Shown here: piece after piece, positions 33,981 to 44,519 of the stretch
Layout: every line of letters begins with the position of its first letter
How positions within the stretch are numbered: the first letter of the stretch is position 1
NCBI GenBank assembly: GCA_018398815.1
Contig: CM031595.1
Span: forward strand, 42,570,995-42,634,994
Direction of reading: 5' to 3'
Length of the DNA stretch: 64,000 nucleotides
Source of the DNA: Conus ventricosus
Lineage: Eukaryota; Mollusca; Gastropoda; Neogastropoda; Conidae
Translations under genes and position numbers: made by a program
Notes under the pieces: generated by a model
The model's input: the letters and a program-made list of their open reading frames with translations, nothing else
Databases searched by the model: none
What the model was told of the DNA's origin: nothing

Positions 33981-34816
33981 TGTAAGCGGGGGAGGGGAGG
34001 CGAGGTAGGAAGGTTGAGGTATAGTGCCTGTGGTGGAGAGGGGATAGGGAGGACATCCTTCTCAACACGCCAGCTTGCTATTCTCCCTTTTTATTCTAAA
34101 TCAAATCGTGCCAACCATCCTGGGGCAGTGACTCTAGCCCAAAGCGCATCTTTACTCATCGGTCATCTTCATACAGCAGTGATGCAACCCAATGCCACGT
34201 CTACTCCACCAGTATTTTCACACAACTCATAGGAGCAGTCTTGTTTTCATTTTTCTTGGCATCTGTCTCAGTACATCTACAACTTCATTTTCATCACATC
34301 ATAGGGGCTATCTTCTTTTCTTGGCACATTCTTCAGCACAAGTCTTTCTACACGTCTGCCTTCTTCCAATTCCAGATGCAAAAGAAAGTGCATCTCAACA
34401 CTTGGGACTACTTCCCTCTCTGCCTCCACGCCACATATTCCTACATTGCCCTAGAATCATTGGCTGAAAGCCCATTTACAGTGTTATGGGGTCAGTCCTC
34501 AGTCAAAAATAGTTTTCCTACTCTGGAGGCAGAGTGTCAAAGACTGACCATGTGATATCAATTAGTCTCGCCGGCCAAGAAGGCCCGCTTCCAAGACGAG
34601 TCCGTCAGGCTAATTTATGAAAGCCAGGAAGTGTCAGCCGAGGTGGCTGTTTCTCCTGCTGGGAATCTGGCTGAATAGAACTGTTGTCTCAGCAAAGGAT
34701 GAAAGGGCTAGGTGGAATTCGTTGAGTCTTACAGAAGAGGGAGAGAGAGAGAGAGGAAGAGACAGACAGACAGACAGACAAATAGTCTATATGGGCAACT
34801 ATTCTGTCCTGTCACA
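33981..34816 (-). repeat. gypsy 3' LTR
   Basis: On the minus strand it starts TGTGACAGG and ends CCGCTTACA. It matches the other LTR along its length, with small indels. It contains a short GA and CAGA repeat at about 34,738-34,782. Confidence 0.9.
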
Positions 34817-34830
34817 AATCTCCCCCGCTA
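34817..34830 (-). promoter_or_regulatory. gypsy polypurine tract
   Basis: On the minus strand AGCGGGGGAGATT directly precedes the 3' LTR, the place from which plus-strand DNA synthesis is primed in LTR elements. Confidence 0.65.
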
Positions 34831-35870
34831 AGATTCATGGTCCCCATGAACATCAACGAAAGATGTCACAACATCCTAAGTGAAACTGAAAATTCGACAA
34901 AAAGAACATGGGCGAGCAAAAAATGTGTATACCACAAAAGGAAGTATATCCGAAAAAAACAAAAGGTAACACCATCGGACGTAAATATACAATGCATAAA
35001 AAAGACCTATCAAAAAACCAAAAAAAAAAACATCAGAGTGAAAGCTTCACCCAGGTGACACCACTGATCACTGCAAAAAGGACTAAAAAAAATACAAAAA
35101 GTTCCTGACCATCGGAGTCATACCAACTGTTAAGCTTGGCAAACTGATCGTCCAAAAACAACAACAACCACAACAAACATATGGGTCCGAACAGGGCCCA
35201 TTCTTTCTGAACTCTCTTCAGTCCAGTGTGGCGATCGTCCACTGCCACCCACTCCATAAACAAAGAAAAAAAGGTAGCTACTCTCTTTGGCGTTTAAGCC
35301 CACAGACAGGAAGGACTGTTTCAAGTTACCTCCTTATCATTGAAGTAGACACCCACTCTGACCTGCATGGTCAAAAGATTACTGTATATACCAGTGCCGA
35401 TTTTCTTAGCATTATGCCACTGACAACGTGATGTGCGTTTAGGCACAAAAATCATGTTGGTCTTATGAAGACACTATCCACACCATCTCCTCTGTACTGA
35501 ACTTCCAACTATGAGGACAATACCAACCGATACTGTTTCGGTAAATGGTCCCCCGGTATAACCATTCTTTTACATCAAAACATAATCACAAGAAAACCGA
35601 TCCAGCATGACTAACTGGACACCAGCACAAGCAATTATAATAACCCGGAATACAAAAAATGCAATCTGGAGCACCCACACAAAAATACATGTATAGCGAT
35701 TTGGAGCACACACACAAAAATACATGTATAGCGATTTGGAGCACACACACAAAAATACATGTATAGCAATTTGGAGCACACACTAAAAATAACAGCTTCC
35801 CAGCAAAAAATGAAACCTCCCAAAAAAATGGTTTCATAACATATGACATTGTTCTCTGGCGCCATCGTCA
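34831..35870 (-). other. gypsy 3' untranslated region with 35-bp tandem repeat
   Basis: Non-coding stretch between integrase and purine tract. It contains three and a partial fourth copy of a 35-base unit at 35,668-35,783 (GAGCACACACACAAAAATAC and TGTATAGCGATTT). Confidence 0.75.
35668..35783. repeat. 35-bp minisatellite inside the gypsy element
   Basis: Units begin at 35,668, 35,703 and 35,738, nearly identical, with a partial fourth unit at 35,773. Strictly head to tail with no spacers. Confidence 0.9.
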
Positions 35871-37688
35871 CTACTTTATCATGTATCTCACACCTTTGTT
35901 ACTCCGGCCAGATCGGCGGAGTGCTACAGGTGTGCGTGCTAGAGACGCGGGAGCCTGACTGGGCGCCCTGACAGTTGCTGTCGCCGAGGGTCTGGACTGG
36001 ACAGACCGGCGAATCGGTATGTGGGACTGTGGTCTTTGTGGCCCAACTATGTGCCACTCAAGGTATTTGACATCTGTCAATTCCGCTTCTGTTTCAGCGA
36101 TCGACTGAAGGTCCGCTGTACCCATGGCCCTGGCTGCTGGTGGGGCAAAGAATCGTCGTATTTCACTTCGATTCACCTTTCTGGGACCGTCCAAGCCATC
36201 TCTGGGGCGGATGGTGTATGGCCCACCCCTTGGTCCTGGTACCTCAGCGACTATGAAGATCCTTTCCCCCCAAAAGTCTTGGATGTTGCACCGACTCCTG
36301 TAGTGCTGTTTGGTGACAACGCTGTCTCCTGGCCTCAGATCTGATTCAGTATTACCCTGATCACTTCTTGCCTTTCTCTTGTCCGCCTCTTTCCGTGCAC
36401 GCTCCCCCGCTGTGTCGTGGGCCAGCCGGAGGCGTTTCAGGTGATCACTCAGCCACTCTACGGGTGGCACAGGAGTCCAGTCTGACGTCCCTTCTCCAAG
36501 GAACAGATCAAGGGGAAGACGTGGTTCTCTCCCAAACAGTAGATAGAATGGAGAGAATCCTGTGGAGGCATGTGGTGTGCAGTTGTACATGTACACTTGC
36601 TCTCCAAGATGCTCTGTCCATCTCTGCTTCTGCTCCGACGACAACACCTTCAACAAGTTGTGCATGGTCCTGTTGAACCGTTCGCACTGTCCATTGCCTT
36701 ACGGATGGTATGAGGTCGTTCTGGACTTGCTGATCCCATAGTGGTTGCAGAGCTGCACGATGAGGTCTGCCTCAAAGCAACGGCCTTTGTCTGAGTGGAT
36801 TCTCTGTGGCACTCCATAGTGCACAAACCATTCTTTGATCAGGGTCTTAGCCACTGTCTCTGCTGTCTGATCACGGGTAGGGATGGCCACAGTGTACTTC
36901 GTGAAGATATCTGATCACTAGGACATTCTCTTTTCCATTCCTGGCTGGTTCCAATACGGTGAAGTCAACTGATATGACCTCGAGGGCTTGGTGGCGAGGA
37001 GGTGTCCCATGGGAGTGTGTGTCTTCATGGTGGTCTTCTTCGCGAGCTGGCATCTTTCACATCTCTGGCACCACTCCTCCACGTCCAGGTGCATGTGAGG
37101 CCAGAACACCCGGCGTCTGAGTAGTTGCAAGGTGCGCTCTGGGCCCTGGTGCCCAAACTGGTTGTGAGACAGCCTGAGGAGCGTGCCTTGTAGTGTCTCT
37201 GGGGCAACCACCTGGTCTATGGGTCCATGAATGGGGTCTTTCATCTTTCTGTACAGGATGCCTTGTTGTACTCTAAGTTTGCCAAGTTGACGAGACAAAG
37301 CACGAGCTCGAGGATCGAATCTTGCTGTTTCCATCTTTGTCAGCTTCTTCTCCCCAGTCACATATGGCAGGATGGTGCTGATGACTTGGTCTTCCCTCTG
37401 TGCCTGGCTCCATTCCTGGGGGGTGATGGAAGGAAAAGGACTGGCTTCCATGCCGGTATCAGATGGTTCTGTCTTCTGCGCCTGTGCTATGTCATTCAGC
37501 TCAGACACCACTGCCGGGTGTACTGCCATCTTGAAGCTTCCCGTAGTCTGGGCTCTTTGTCCACATGAGACGGCCGTCCATTCTTCTTCCTTCCCTTGTG
37601 GTTTCTCCGTAGGAAATCTAGACAACGCATCAGCGTTCTTGTTTTCTCTGCCAGACCTGTATTTGATGGTAAAGTCAAAACAAGCCAA
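35871..37688 (-). pseudogene. gypsy integrase, frame-broken
   Basis: Integrase inserts the DNA copy. The zinc-binding HHCC domain is seen as HNQFGH ... CQRCERCQ near 37,050-37,170. The core has VISVDFT (first Asp), IHSDKG (second Asp) and GQCERFNRTMHNLL (Glu). YLLFGREPRLPLDLFLG and a basic C-terminal part end at 35,871. A C-run contraction near 36,985, a small deletion near 36,920 and TAA for an expected glutamine near 36,700 break it. Confidence 0.9.
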
Positions 37689-37919
37689 TTCTGCAGCCCA
37701 TCTTTGTTCAACAGCTCCCAGCTTGGCTGTTTGGAGGTGGCTGAGGGATTGTTGTCGGTGTATATCTCAGTTTGGGCCCCGATCAGGTAGTGACGGAACT
37801 TGTCACTCATGGCCCACTTCACTGCTAGCAGCTCCAACTTCATGCTGCTGTAGTTCTTCATCGACCGTTCACCTGGACGTAACGACCGACTTGCATACGC
37901 GATGACACAGCGCTTGCCA
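37496..37919 (-). pseudogene. gypsy RNase H, frame-broken
   Basis: It follows in frame after the TAA. IAYASRSL, MKLELLAVKWAM and IYTDNNP are the usual RNase H landmarks. A C-run contraction near 37,745 shifts the frame, after which the expected FTIKYRSGRENKNADALSRF lies at the start of the next open frame. Confidence 0.85.
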
Positions 37920-38936
37920 TCTTACTCTTGGGAGAGAACAGCTCCCAAGCCGTCCAGACTAGCGTCAGTCTCCAAAATGAAGGGGGCACTAAAGTCCGCA
38001 TATCCCAACACTGGCGCTGTAGTGAGGGCCTTTTTCAGGTTCTGGAATGCCTCCTGGCATCGGCTGTCCCAATCTGCTGAAATGGACGCATGTTTGCTCT
38101 TCCGATTCTTCCCCCTGTCCTTCTGGTATGTGGTGGACACAAGCTGGTTCAGAGGTTGGGCGATCTTGCTGAAACCTTCCACAAACCGTCTGTAATAGCT
38201 GGCGAATCCCAAAAACGATCTGAGCTCTCTCAGGGTGTGGGGAACTGGCCAACTAGCCACTGCCTTGATCTTACTGTCAGAGGTCGCGATGCCTGCTCCT
38301 GAGACCGTATACCCCAGGTACTCTACTTGGTGGCGAGCGAAGACGCATTTCTTGGGGTTCAGTTTGAGGCCTACCTCTCTCAACCGATCAAAAACAATCT
38401 GTAGCCGCTCCAGATGTTCATCAAAGCTGCGACTGTATACCAGCAGGTCGTCGAGGTATACGAGGAGGATCTGGAATGTAAGGTCGTTCATCGTAGACTG
38501 CACGAGTCTCTGAAATGTAGCTGGTGCCGTTGAGAGGCCCATGGGCATGCGCAGATACTCAAACAGTCCAAACGGTGTGATAAACGCCGTCTTTTCTCGG
38601 TCCTCCTGACTCATAGCGACCTGATGATATCCGCTGGCAAGGTCCAGGGTGGAGAACAGCTTGGCTCCACCTAGAGCATCAAGGGAATCATCGATCCTGG
38701 GCAAGGGGTATGCATCTGGGATGGTTTGGCATTCAGACGTCTGTAGTCCACGCACAGCCTGATGGATCCATCCTTTCGGACTATCACCACCCCAGATGCA
38801 TAGGAGCTGGAACTCTTCTGGATGATCTTCTTGTCCAGGAGGCTCTGAATGTGGTCTTTCACTTCCTGGATCTGAGAAGGTGGGATCCTCCTGAAGGTGG
38901 TGCTGACTGGGATGTCGTCCTTCAATCTTAGTTTGT
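37920..38936 (-). pseudogene. gypsy reverse transcriptase and start of RNase H
   Basis: FSTLDLASGYHQVAM is the first catalytic block and VYLDDLLVYS holds the YxDD box (near 38,450). LGFASYYRRF and the start of RNase H (FILETDASLDGLGAVLSQ) follow. The frame is open for 277 codons from 38,755. One A-run contraction near 38,733 separates the N-terminal part (38,671-38,925), and TAA at about 37,924 closes it in frame before RNase H continues. Confidence 0.92.
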
Positions 38937-39148
38937 CAGGGATGAAAACTCCTCCGCCGTTTTCCGCCGTCTCCGCCGTTATTTTTTCGCATCTCCGCCG
39001 AAAGAAAAAGTCTCCGCCGAAAAATTATTCGAAGAGTGAAGCTCAGAAACGATCTCAACTTGTCTGCACAGCGAATTTCTTCTCTGTCGGTAATGTTCTC
39101 AAACGGCGTAGTTTCTCATTCTGCTTCCTTCCAGTATCATTCTCATCA

Positions 39149-39491
39149 TGGCGTCGATTCACAGCGAGAGTTTTGTCGCCAGTGAGTGGAAACAAAACGG
39201 GGAAAAAAAGAAAGAAGTATGTGAACCACTAGAAGACCGAGTGGCTGCAGAAGGACGTGTGTGACCGCAGAGTCACGGATGTAATAAGAAAACATGACAA
39301 AGACGGCGAATTTGAAGTGTTTTTGCGAGCCTTGCCAAAAACGTGTATACTTTGGTAGTATTGGCTTTGTGGCAATCAGAGATCACATCGAGCGTCCCAG
39401 TCACCAACAGAAAATGTGTGTGTTTCCCACACCATTACAGCATGTTTTCAGATCATTGGGTATGCAACAATCTACGTTTCATTTCCAATGA
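39149..39491 (+). CDS. Zinc-finger protein of copy B, frame-broken
   Basis: A possible start is the ATG at 39,149 (MASIHSESFVAS). Pieces with WLQKD, KHDKDGEFEVF and then CEPCQKRVYFGSIG ... DHIERPSHQQK follow in more than one frame. The C-x-x-C ... H ... H spacing resembles the finger at the N-terminus of some hAT-like transposases. It corresponds in position to the finger protein of the element at 23,707. No catalytic domain follows. Confidence 0.45.
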
Positions 39492-39633
39492 TAGTTTGAC
39501 TCCTACTCTGATTTTTCTACAAGTTCCATTTCGATGGTAGTTTTCATTCTGACTCTGATTTACTTAATATAAAAAATTAGGCTACTTCTTTGAAGTCCTT
39601 TTTTACAAAAACAAAAATGATAAGCACTCAAGC

Positions 39634-39658
39634 TTTCGGGTCTTAGACCCTTCGTCAG
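39634..39658 (-). ncRNA. Hammerhead-ribozyme-like core
   Basis: On the minus strand CTGACGA (39,652-39,658), a GGGTC-TAA-GACCC stem and GAAA (39,634-39,637) follow one another, which is the conserved hammerhead order. The helices I and III needed for cleavage are not clear by eye, so activity is not claimed. The partner arm (40,279-40,303, plus strand) has AAAA in place of GAAA. Confidence 0.45.
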
Positions 39659-40087
39659 GAAACACTAAACAGTAAACACAAGCGAAAAACAGGATAACAA
39701 AACAACGGAGGAAAAAACAACAACTCCGAACCCACTGGAGAGATGAGGAATTGAGTACTTCCACTCGTAGAGTCTTCAAAGCAAGGGAAAAACGTCAAAG
39801 TGACAAAAAAAAATATAAAAGAACAAATGACATCAAAATAAACTGATGTCACAACAGTATTGTGTAACACTTTTCCCCAGGTATAATGCAAACGTTTGCT
39901 ACATGTATTAGGTGTCTGCTAACAGCCCCTCTATGAAATCCTTTTCCACCAGCCCACTCCCCCCACTACCTATATACTTCCTCTACTCCTCCTCCTTCTC
40001 CCTCAACCCCCACCCTCACCCCACAACACACATACCCCCACACTTCGCCCCCACCCCAGTCCCCTACCCCACCTCACACACACACAC

Positions 40088-40211
40088 AACCCCCCCCCCC
40101 CCCCCCCACCACAACACACAAGCACCCCCCCCCCCCAAACACACACAAACTTGTAAAGGGGGGGGGGGGGGGGATATGATAAGTTGTAAGGGGGAAGGGG
40201 GGGGGGGTTGT
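40088..40211. repeat. C-rich and G-rich homopolymer tracts
   Basis: C runs at about 40,090-40,107 and 40,126-40,135 face G runs at 40,158-40,173 and 40,199-40,207. They can pair as a hairpin in the loop of the inverted-repeat unit. Lengths are unreliable in any assembly. Confidence 0.85.
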
Positions 40212-40771
40212 GTGTGGTGTACTGTTGTGACATCAGTTTGTTTTGATGTCATTTGTTCTTTTTTGTGTTTAGTGTTTCCTGACGAAGGGTCTAAGGCCCA
40301 AAAGCTTGAGTGTTTTTTTTTAAAAGGACTTCAAAGTAATCATTTTTCATATTGTGTTTATTGAAGTCCAGCAGTCGTTTTCATACATCTGATTTACTTA
40401 GTTTGATTTCCCACTCTGATTTACTTATCTACAGGCCTTATTCTTTATGTCCTGAAAGCACTGTTTGTCAAATTTTCTTTAGCTGCAGTTCTGAGGATTC
40501 ATACTAAATGTTTGCTTTGTCTCAATTGACATAGTTTCTTTCCACATCAGTCTCAGTCTTCATGGTGTTGAAAGCTGTTCTATAGAATGAGTTGTTTAGA
40601 AGCAAGAAAGTGATTTCTAAAGATTTTTATGCCTTATTTAATACAAAATATGCTTCAGCTTCAGGGGGCGCTGCCCCCTGACCCCCGCCGAGCTGTTGCC
40701 CATGGTGACCCCCCCCCCCTCCCGATCCCCGCCAATCTCCTCTTTTTTTTTAAAAACTGTTTTCATCCCTG

Positions 40772-41329
40772 TTTGTGCGTGACCTGATCCGTGAAGCCAA
40801 CATCCTGATCGTCCTTTGAGAACAGATCAGCATTGGCCATCACCAACCTTCTCAGTCTCTGCTTCTCCTCAGCATTGCAGTCTACCTCGTCCAGGTCTAC
40901 TGGACAAGGTCCGGGGGTCATGTTGGGCTGACGGGATTGTTTGACACGTGGATTCTGTTGCAACTGGCCTCCACCGATACATGCCCTGAGCGGGACCTCT
41001 CCTTGTGGCAGCTGCACAGTCCCTATCCTCGTGCCTGGCCTTAGCATTATTCCTTCATCGGAGATGTGGCCACCTGCACAAAGAAGCTGCTGCCTATTAC
41101 AGAGCTCAGGGTGCTGGCCACCATCAATCCCTTGCATGGGCCGTCCGCCAAGGACTCCACCAGGATTTCTGTTGGCTGTTGTCTGCCCACCCTGTTCCCA
41201 ATGCCAGTGGCCCTGACCGTGGCTATGGAGCGGGGGAGGGATGTATGCTGGCTCCCCTTTGGCCACTCTGGCAAATCCCCTGATGGGCAGCAGCGAACAG
41301 GTTTCCCGGGCGCAATTCCTGGAAAACAT
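40772..41329 (-). pseudogene. gypsy pol linker upstream of RT, cut by insertion
   Basis: An open frame between protease and reverse transcriptase ending in MANADLFSKDDQDVG and TDQVTHK. That ending is the stretch normally just ahead of the RT domain. The sequence resumes in frame at LRLKDDIP on the other side of the inserted transposon, so the insertion split a continuous pol. Confidence 0.8.
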
Positions 41330-41640
41330 TAAATGCCCGTTCGCTGGAGCATGGTCATTCCCTGAGAGGTGAATGTCTGGCTTTTCCTAATGAGAATCCC
41401 TGGGTCACTTACGACCTGCCCATACACCTCTACATCGGCCTCAAAGACCCAACATAGGGCACCTCAACCCATTTGGCTGCGTTTACCCGGAGCAGATCTG
41501 GAGCTTGCCAAAGGGCCAAGCCCAAACTGGCCCCAAAACAGCTGATTAAATACATCCTCCAAATCATAGACACCTGTGAGCCTGTATCAATCAGTGCAGG
41601 GAGTTCCCTGCCATTAAGCTTAATGGAAAACCATTGGACT
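41330..41640 (-). pseudogene. gypsy aspartic protease region
   Basis: The motif LPALIDTGSQVS lies at about 41,569-41,604, with the catalytic aspartate codon at 41,586-41,588. This D-T-G in a hydrophobic setting is the retroviral-type protease signature, which processes gag-pol. The rest of the domain is in a degraded frame. Confidence 0.75.
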
Positions 41641-42599
41641 TGGTCCTACCAATTTTCCCCAGTGAGTCCCTTTTCCCCCTCCTCTGCAGCTGGACTCATT
41701 TCTGCAGGGGGGTCCCATTTCCGAGCGTTTCGGGCAATTCCGTCCGATGTGTCCCGCCGTTTGGCATTTGTAGCAGATGGCTTTCCGTCGGACGTAAATT
41801 CCCATCTGGGCCGGGAGGGTTTGGGCCCTGCTGTCCGGTGTTTGTTGTGCGTCGGGCCATCTGGTTTTTCATGGCGCCATCTCACCCTTTGGGGTTTTCT
41901 TAAAGTCCTGGACTGGGATGCTCAGCTCTGCAGGGGAGGTGTGGTTGGGGCTGCATTTCTGGACTGGGACCTTCGGCTTCTCCTTCGTCGGCCTGCCATC
42001 GGATGGTGCTTCCCGGGCATCATAGGAAAGACAGCTCAGCATCCTCGAAGGTCTTCTCCCTTAGCTGCCTTACCGGGAGAACATCGTGGAGCTGGGCGAT
42101 GAAGTGGTCCCTTAGCACCTTGTCGCTCATGGCTCCGTCCATTTTTCCTCTGTTTCTCTTGGAGCTCCGGGAAGGACCTATTCAACCGCGGGAGTGGGCC
42201 CCGACTGTCCCCCTGCCGTGGTGGATAGAATTGAAGATTGCCAGGAGTTGGGCAGACCGATCTCTTGTCGCCATAAACCTCCTCCAAATGGCCAGGATCT
42301 TGGTTGGTGTTTCCCTAGCGGCGGGCGGTGACATCCCACTTCCTCCCGAACCGCGGCCCGAAACATGGGACAGGAGAAAACTGGATCTTGTCCTCTTTCC
42401 TGGTGACATCTTGCGCTTTCCAGGCGCCTCGATCTGTTCTCTGAAGTCAGCCACCGTCACCTGTCGGGCATCTCCTGAGAACCTGGTAATGGGTGGGGCT
42501 CTTTGGTATTACCACTACCCTCTGCTGCTGCTTTAGAGCCTGCACTCCTGTGCTAAGTCCTCGAGCCTCATACTGCCTTCTTCGTCTCAGACCTGACAT
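41600..42599 (-). pseudogene. gypsy gag with zinc knuckle, frame-broken
   Basis: Gag packages the element RNA. A start ATG lies at 42,597-42,599 (MSGLRRRRQYEARG). Pieces with VADFREQIEAP and LAIWRRFMATRD follow. CYKCQTAGHIGRNC near 41,740-41,785 is a CCHC zinc knuckle for RNA binding. At least two frameshifts. Confidence 0.8.
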
Positions 42600-42862
42600 G
42601 ACTTTTGATTCTCAAACATCAATAATAAAAAATCGAAAAGGGTTTTCTACCAGCCCTTCACGCACACATTCCAGTTCATACAAAATTGTTTACATACACT
42701 AAAATCACCTGAAATATTTACATGGAACTAATTATCTTATCCTTTCGCATATAGGATATCGCAGTCTTTTTTTTCAAAATGCGTACTTCACCAGTCTGGG
42801 CGCATCCACATTCTTTGTCCGTCGGTCGAGGCTTCTTCCCCGCCCCCAGTTTGGGTGTCCAT

Positions 42863-42878
42863 CCTGTCGGCGACGCCA
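42863..42878 (-). promoter_or_regulatory. gypsy tRNA primer-binding-like site
   Basis: On the minus strand TGGCGTCGCCGACAGG begins two bases after the 5' LTR. TGG at this position is the usual start of a primer-binding site. I did not identify the tRNA. Confidence 0.65.
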
Positions 42879-42880
42879 CT

Positions 42881-43736
42881 TGTAAGCGGGGGAGGAGAGG
42901 GGGGAGGCGAGGGGAGGAAGGTTGGTTGAGGTATAAATGCCTGCGTGGGAGGGGGTAGGGAGACATCCTTCTCAACACGCCAGCTTGCTACTCTCCATTC
43001 TCCCTTTTTATTCTATATCAAATCGTGCCAACCATCCTGGGCATGACTCTAGCCCAAGCGCATCTTCACTCATCGGTCATCTTCATACAGCAGTGATGCA
43101 ACCAATGCCACGTCTACCCCACCAGTGTTTCACACAACTCATAGGAGCAGTCTTGTTTTCATTTTTTTTTGGCATCTGTCTCAGTACATCTACAACTTCA
43201 TTTTCATCACATCATAGGGCTATACTTCTTTCTTGGCACATTCTTCAGCACAAGTCTTTCTACAACGTCTGCCTTCTTTCCCAAATTCCCGATGCAAAAG
43301 AAAGTGTATCTCAACACTTGGGACTACTTCCCTCTCTGCCTCCACGCCACATATTCCTACATTGCCCTAAATCATTGGCTGAAAGCCCATTTACAGTGTT
43401 ATGGGGTCATCCCTCAGTCAAAAATAGTTTTCCTACTCTGGAGGCAGAGGGGGTCAAAGACTGACCATGTGATATCAATTAGTCTCCGCCGCCAAGAAGG
43501 CCCGTTCCAAGACGAGTCTGTCAGGCAATTTATGAAAGCCAGGAAGTGTCACCGAGGTGGCTGGGTTTCTCCTGCTGGGAATCTGGCTGAATAGAACTGT
43601 TGTCTCAGCAAAGGATGAAAGGGCTAGGTGGAATTCCTTGAGTCTTACAGAAGAGGGAGAGAGAGAGAGAGAGAGAGAGGAACAGACAGACAGACAGACA
43701 AATAGTCTATATGGGCAACCATTCTGTCCTGTCACA
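42881..43736 (-). repeat. gypsy 5' LTR
   Basis: Same ends as the 3' LTR (TG...CA on the minus strand), 856 against 836 bases. The difference is mostly small indels. Any element promoter should lie here, but I cannot point to a TATA box with confidence. Confidence 0.9.
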
Positions 43737-43740
43737 CTTT

Positions 43741-44477
43741 CACCGTCATACATTGTACAGAATGCAGTACTGAGAGGTTGAGGCCAGTCTTTCTCACAAC
43801 TTCTGAACACTGACAGTAATGATATTGGCTTTCATGTTATTGTAAATACACTCCATACCACTCTTATGTGGTGTATTTTGAGGAGTGTGGAGTATTCTGT
43901 GAATCTTTTGTAAAATGGTGTAAACAATACACCTATGCTGTCTGGTGCACTTGTCTATGATTTTTATACTTTAAAAAAGACAAAATTTACAAACTTTTAG
44001 GATTCAGTTCTTTGAAATTGCAAACACTGTATACACCAACTACTTCTTCCAAATCACACTAAAAAGCAAACATTGCATAAAACCTTACCTTTGTTTTAGA
44101 GTAGCACTGTCTGCTTCAAGCAATGAAAGTAGTATTCACTCATCATGCTAACTTTGAATGCATGTGGGAAACTGAATTCTCTTGCAACCACTATTTTGGA
44201 GATGATAACATCAAGGTGACAAACTTTTTACAATCCCCGAGTCAGTTTCTAAAGATTTCAAAGGCCTAATAAGGGTACTTAGTCAGATCTTATCCAAACT
44301 TTTTCAAATCTTAAAGGACCATATGAACACCACAACAAATGTTTGAGTCTGTACATACTTCGGTAGGTTTCTTTGCAGAGTGACAGCTAGCGGAAATTAA
44401 AAAAGAAAAAAATTGCCGAGTCACCAAGGGAAAGAGTAAACAAATTATGATAAAGTCGCAACTTGTTTCGAGCTGTT

Positions 44478-44519
<42 letters not shown>

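Larger units (their letters stand above)
39590..40335. repeat. Inverted-repeat unit with hammerhead-like cores
   Basis: Outer arms (TTGAAGTCCTTTT at 39,590 onward, inverted at 40,324 onward) and inner arms around CACTCAAGCTTTCGGG and ACCCTTCGTCAGGAAACACT pair across about 600 bases. ACAAATGACATCAAAA and CTGATGTCACAACAGTA also recur inverted. The middle is C-rich and G-rich. CTGACGA, a GGGTC/GACCC stem and GAAA are present in each arm. Confidence 0.75.
38937..40771 (+). mobile_element. Unclassified DNA transposon with zinc-finger ORF (copy B), inside gypsy
   Basis: The ends are inverted CAGGGATGAAAAC. The gypsy target TTTGT is duplicated (38,932-38,936 and 40,772-40,776), and removing the insert with one copy restores a continuous gypsy frame, so the borders are exact. 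Inside are CCGCC-rich repeats at the left end, a small zinc-finger frame and a GGGGG-CGCTG-CCCCC hairpin near 40,665-40,680. No transposase seen. Same plan as 23,707-25,122. It contains the inverted-repeat unit at 39,590-40,335. Confidence 0.88.
33981..43736 (-). mobile_element. Ty3/gypsy LTR retrotransposon, nested insertion inside
   Basis: A 9,756-bp unit with direct LTRs, a CTTT duplication (33,977-33,980 and 43,737-43,740), gag with zinc knuckle, aspartic protease, reverse transcriptase, RNase H and integrase in Ty3/gypsy order on the minus strand. A primer-binding-like site and a purine tract lie beside the correct LTRs. It carries a foreign DNA transposon at 38,937-40,771. Frames are broken by a few homopolymer contractions and at least two nonsense codons, so it is not active as read. 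Confidence 0.93.

Noticed and set aside
35668..35783. Regular 35-bp repeats, briefly considered as a CRISPR-like array
   Set aside because: Units are head to tail without spacers, in a eukaryotic gypsy element; it is a minisatellite.
36021..37905. Long plus-strand frames
   Set aside because: They are antisense to gypsy integrase and RNase H.
41473..42536. Long plus-strand frames
   Set aside because: They are antisense to the gypsy gag, which has the zinc knuckle and protease motif on the minus strand.
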